The notes under the pieces were generated by a model. The model was not told where the DNA came from, did no database searches, and worked only from the letters and a program-made list of their open reading frames with translations. A program made the position numbers and the translations under genes. Shown in pieces: positions 62,071 to 64,000 of a stretch of DNA of 64,000 bases; the first letter of the stretch is position 1; every line of letters begins with the position of its first letter. Source of the DNA: Actinomyces qiguomingii (GTDB lineage Bacteria > Actinomycetota > Actinomycetes > Actinomycetales > Actinomycetaceae); assembly GCF_004102025.1 (NCBI RefSeq), contig NZ_CP025228.1, forward strand, positions 2,914,001 through 2,978,000. The letters run 5' to 3'.

Positions 62071-63989
62071 CACTCTGCCAATTCGCGAAGCACAACGTCC
62101 TGCGCGATACGGAGACCTACATCGCCTACTGGTTGAGCAGCGTCTTCACCGTCACGATCTTCTTCATCTTCGCCGTCAACGCCGACCACCCCGAGCTGGA
62201 TCAGGACGGCAGTAGCATCCAGTTGTTCATGCGGATGGCCTCGGTGATCGTGCTCGTGTTCGCGGTCGTGTTCCTGTCGCTCTCGATCTACTCCTTCGTG
62301 GATCGGCGCAGGCGCACCTTCGGCACTCTGCGAGCCATGGGCATGTCGCGCCGCCAGTTGCGGCGCATGCTGCTGGCGGAGAACTCCCTGATCGGGGCCA
62401 GCGCCATTGTGGTCGGCATGCTCGTGGGGACGGCCTTCGGCCATCTGTCGGTACTGATCATGGCGCGCATCGTCCGCCTGTCCGACATCACCTGGAAGAC
62501 TCCCCTGGCGCCGATCCGCGATACGGCGATCGGATTCGCAGTGGTGTTCGTGCTGGTGACCCTGCTCCTGGTTCGCGGCCTGTCCCGGCGCCCCATACTC
62601 GAACTGCTCTCCTCTTCGGGGCACGAGGCCAAGGGCGTGCGCTTCTCCAGCCCGCTGGCCGTTGTCGGGGCGGTGGTGCTGTTACTCGGATACGCGTTGA
62701 CCTTCTACCCGCGCTATGCGGGATCCGCCCCGGCGCTGATCGACAACGCCCTGGAGAAGACGCTCAACTACGTACTCATCGGGTGCTTCATGGTGGGCAC
62801 ATTCCTGATTCTGAGCCAGTTCGTCTTCCTGGCCATCACCGGCATCCAGAAGCACTCACGCCGCTACCTGCGCGGCGGCAACGCGCTGTGGGTCTCGGCT
62901 CTGCTGTACCGCCTGAAGAGCGGGGTGACCTCCATGTTCATCTCCGCCATGCTGCTCACCGCGGCGTTCTGCGCCGTGACCGCCTCCATCTCCCTGGTCA
63001 TGTCCGTCCGCGCCGATATCACGGCCAGCACCCCGTTCGCCGTCACCTACTACGCCTTCGGCGACAACGACAGGGAGGCCGCGGACCTCGCGCTCATAGA
63101 CGGGGAGCTGACCGCCAACGGCATCGATCCCCAGCAGCACACGCTGGACTTCGTCCTCCTGGGGGAAGGAGACGATGTAGGCCTGGTGGACACTAAGTTC
63201 GTATCCGTGGAGCAGTACGGCCGGGTGACCGGAGAGCACCCCGACCTGGCGGCCGGCCAGGCTCTCGATATCAGTGGAGCAAGCGAAACAACCGGGAGTA
63301 CGGTCGGCGTGGATGGCGTCGGCGAACTCGCGGTGGTGGGCACCGGCACCCGGCTGCTCGACAGTCCGCGCAACATTGACTGTTACGTGGTCGCCGACCA
63401 GACGCTGCAGGCAATCTCCCAACAGCCGCGCACGACCTCCATGCGTGCCCACCTGTTCGACTTCGACGACGCCCTACATGACTCCGGCGCCCGCGCCTTG
63501 TCCACCACGGTGCGCAATGCGATCGGCGTCGGGATGGCTGATGGCGAGAGCTTCCTGTTCATCCCGCGCATTGACTCGATCGACGCCGAGGAGTACAGCC
63601 ACCAGATCTTCACCTACGTGGGTGTGCTGTTCTCCGCGGTCTTCATGGCCGCCTCGGCCAGCCTGATCTACTTCCGGCTGGTCTCCAGCGTGCGGGACAA
63701 CCTGCCGATCACACGGAACCTGCACCGCATGGGCATGTCGCTGCGGGAGATTCTGCGTGTGCAGCGCAGGCAGCTGCTGGTACTGTTCGCCATTCCGGTG
63801 CTGCTGGCGGTCGTCAACACGGGCTTCGCCATGAACTACCTGGTAATGGCACGGATCGCCTCCAGGCTCCTGTACGGGCGCTTCCTGATCATCCTCATCC
63901 CGCTGCTCGCCCTGCAAGCCGGCTACTTCGCCTTCCTGAGCAGTCGCTTCTCGGCCAAGGTGCGCATCTTCCTGAAGGACCCGCAGTAG
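62067..63989 (+). CDS. bceB: BceB-type permease (FtsX family, 10 helices)
   Basis: 640 aa. Helices near residues 18-36, 55-76, 107-128, 152-172, 195-212, 230-255, 285-308, then a large external domain (about 315-505) and three final helices (about 525-545, 575-600, 605-628). The FtsX segment FVDRRRRTFGTLRAMGMSRRQLRRMLLAEN recurs as a second copy near residue 550 (LHRMGMSLREILRVQRRQ). This is the arrangement of bacitracin/lantibiotic resistance permeases, and the external domain is the specificity element. Ends 11 nt before the window edge. Confidence 0.94.
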   Translation: MTLCQFAKHNVLRDTETYIAYWLSSVFTVTIFFIFAVNADHPELDQDGSSIQLFMRMASVIVLVFAVVFLSLSIYSFVDRRRRTFGTLRAMGMSRRQLRRMLLAENSLIGASAIVVGMLVGTAFGHLSVLIMARIVRLSDITWKTPLAPIRDTAIGFAVVFVLVTLLLVRGLSRRPILELLSSSGHEAKGVRFSSPLAVVGAVVLLLGYALTFYPRYAGSAPALIDNALEKTLNYVLIGCFMVGTFLILSQFVFLAITGIQKHSRRYLRGGNALWVSALLYRLKSGVTSMFISAMLLTAAFCAVTASISLVMSVRADITASTPFAVTYYAFGDNDREAADLALIDGELTANGIDPQQHTLDFVLLGEGDDVGLVDTKFVSVEQYGRVTGEHPDLAAGQALDISGASETTGSTVGVDGVGELAVVGTGTRLLDSPRNIDCYVVADQTLQAISQQPRTTSMRAHLFDFDDALHDSGARALSTTVRNAIGVGMADGESFLFIPRIDSIDAEEYSHQIFTYVGVLFSAVFMAASASLIYFRLVSSVRDNLPITRNLHRMGMSLREILRVQRRQLLVLFAIPVLLAVVNTGFAMNYLVMARIASRLLYGRFLIILIPLLALQAGYFAFLSSRFSAKVRIFLKDPQ

Positions 63990-64000
63990 GCGGACGCGTA

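Overview
The window is high-GC DNA from an actinobacterium. A member of the Actinomycetaceae (Actinomyces or a close relative) is my best inference. It rests on the gene families present: a type I-E CRISPR array of actinobacterial type, an sdhCAB operon with a single large cytochrome b subunit, Zn-independent ribosomal protein paralogues next to an Mrf-like CobW protein, and many start codons lying 6-7 nt after a TANNNT -10 box (leaderless transcripts). No rRNA or tRNA gene was seen.

Layout. 1-1818: 30 repeats and 29 full spacers of a type I-E CRISPR array that runs in from the left; the cas genes and leader must lie outside. 1880-4245: zinc-starvation locus (mrf-like gene diverging from rpmB-rpmG-rpsN-rpmE-rpmJ across a Zur-like box). 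4246-6710: mostly non-coding, repeat-rich DNA around one small P-loop kinase. 6711-10735: purU, a membrane protein, a decayed MFS transporter, menE and a PLDc_N protein. 10732-15361: a two-component system plus ABC exporter of LanFEG type. 15374-17051: small unknown genes. 17048-22585: histidine phosphatase, dapD, sdhCAB. 22610-31036: LacI regulator, family-5 solute-binding protein, Dpp-type ABC transporter and a GH32 beta-fructosidase in one direction, probably a fructan or sucrose uptake unit. 31287-33162: an iron-box methyltransferase and an SDR.

33250-51241 is the accessory part. An IS1634-family copy with a slippage triplication and a stray LuxR fragment stand before a complete Wadjet (jetABCD) plasmid-defence operon. 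Behind the operon an ISAs1-family element sits inside an IS3-family remnant. Then comes a markedly lower-GC ABC transporter/two-component cluster (45.3-49.2 kb) and a second IS1634 copy with a 22-bp target duplication.

51728-63989: another two-component system with a drug-exporter-like ABC operon, an alpha/beta hydrolase with divergent LysR regulator, and a bceRSAB antimicrobial-peptide sensing and resistance module with a clear operator.

The part I find least explained is a set of intergenic elements with ends reading GGCTCTTC.. (ISL3-like termini). They enclose or adjoin arrays of roughly 20-nt degenerate repeats, different in sequence at each locus and often inverted in the second half. 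One of them is split by the second IS1634 copy.
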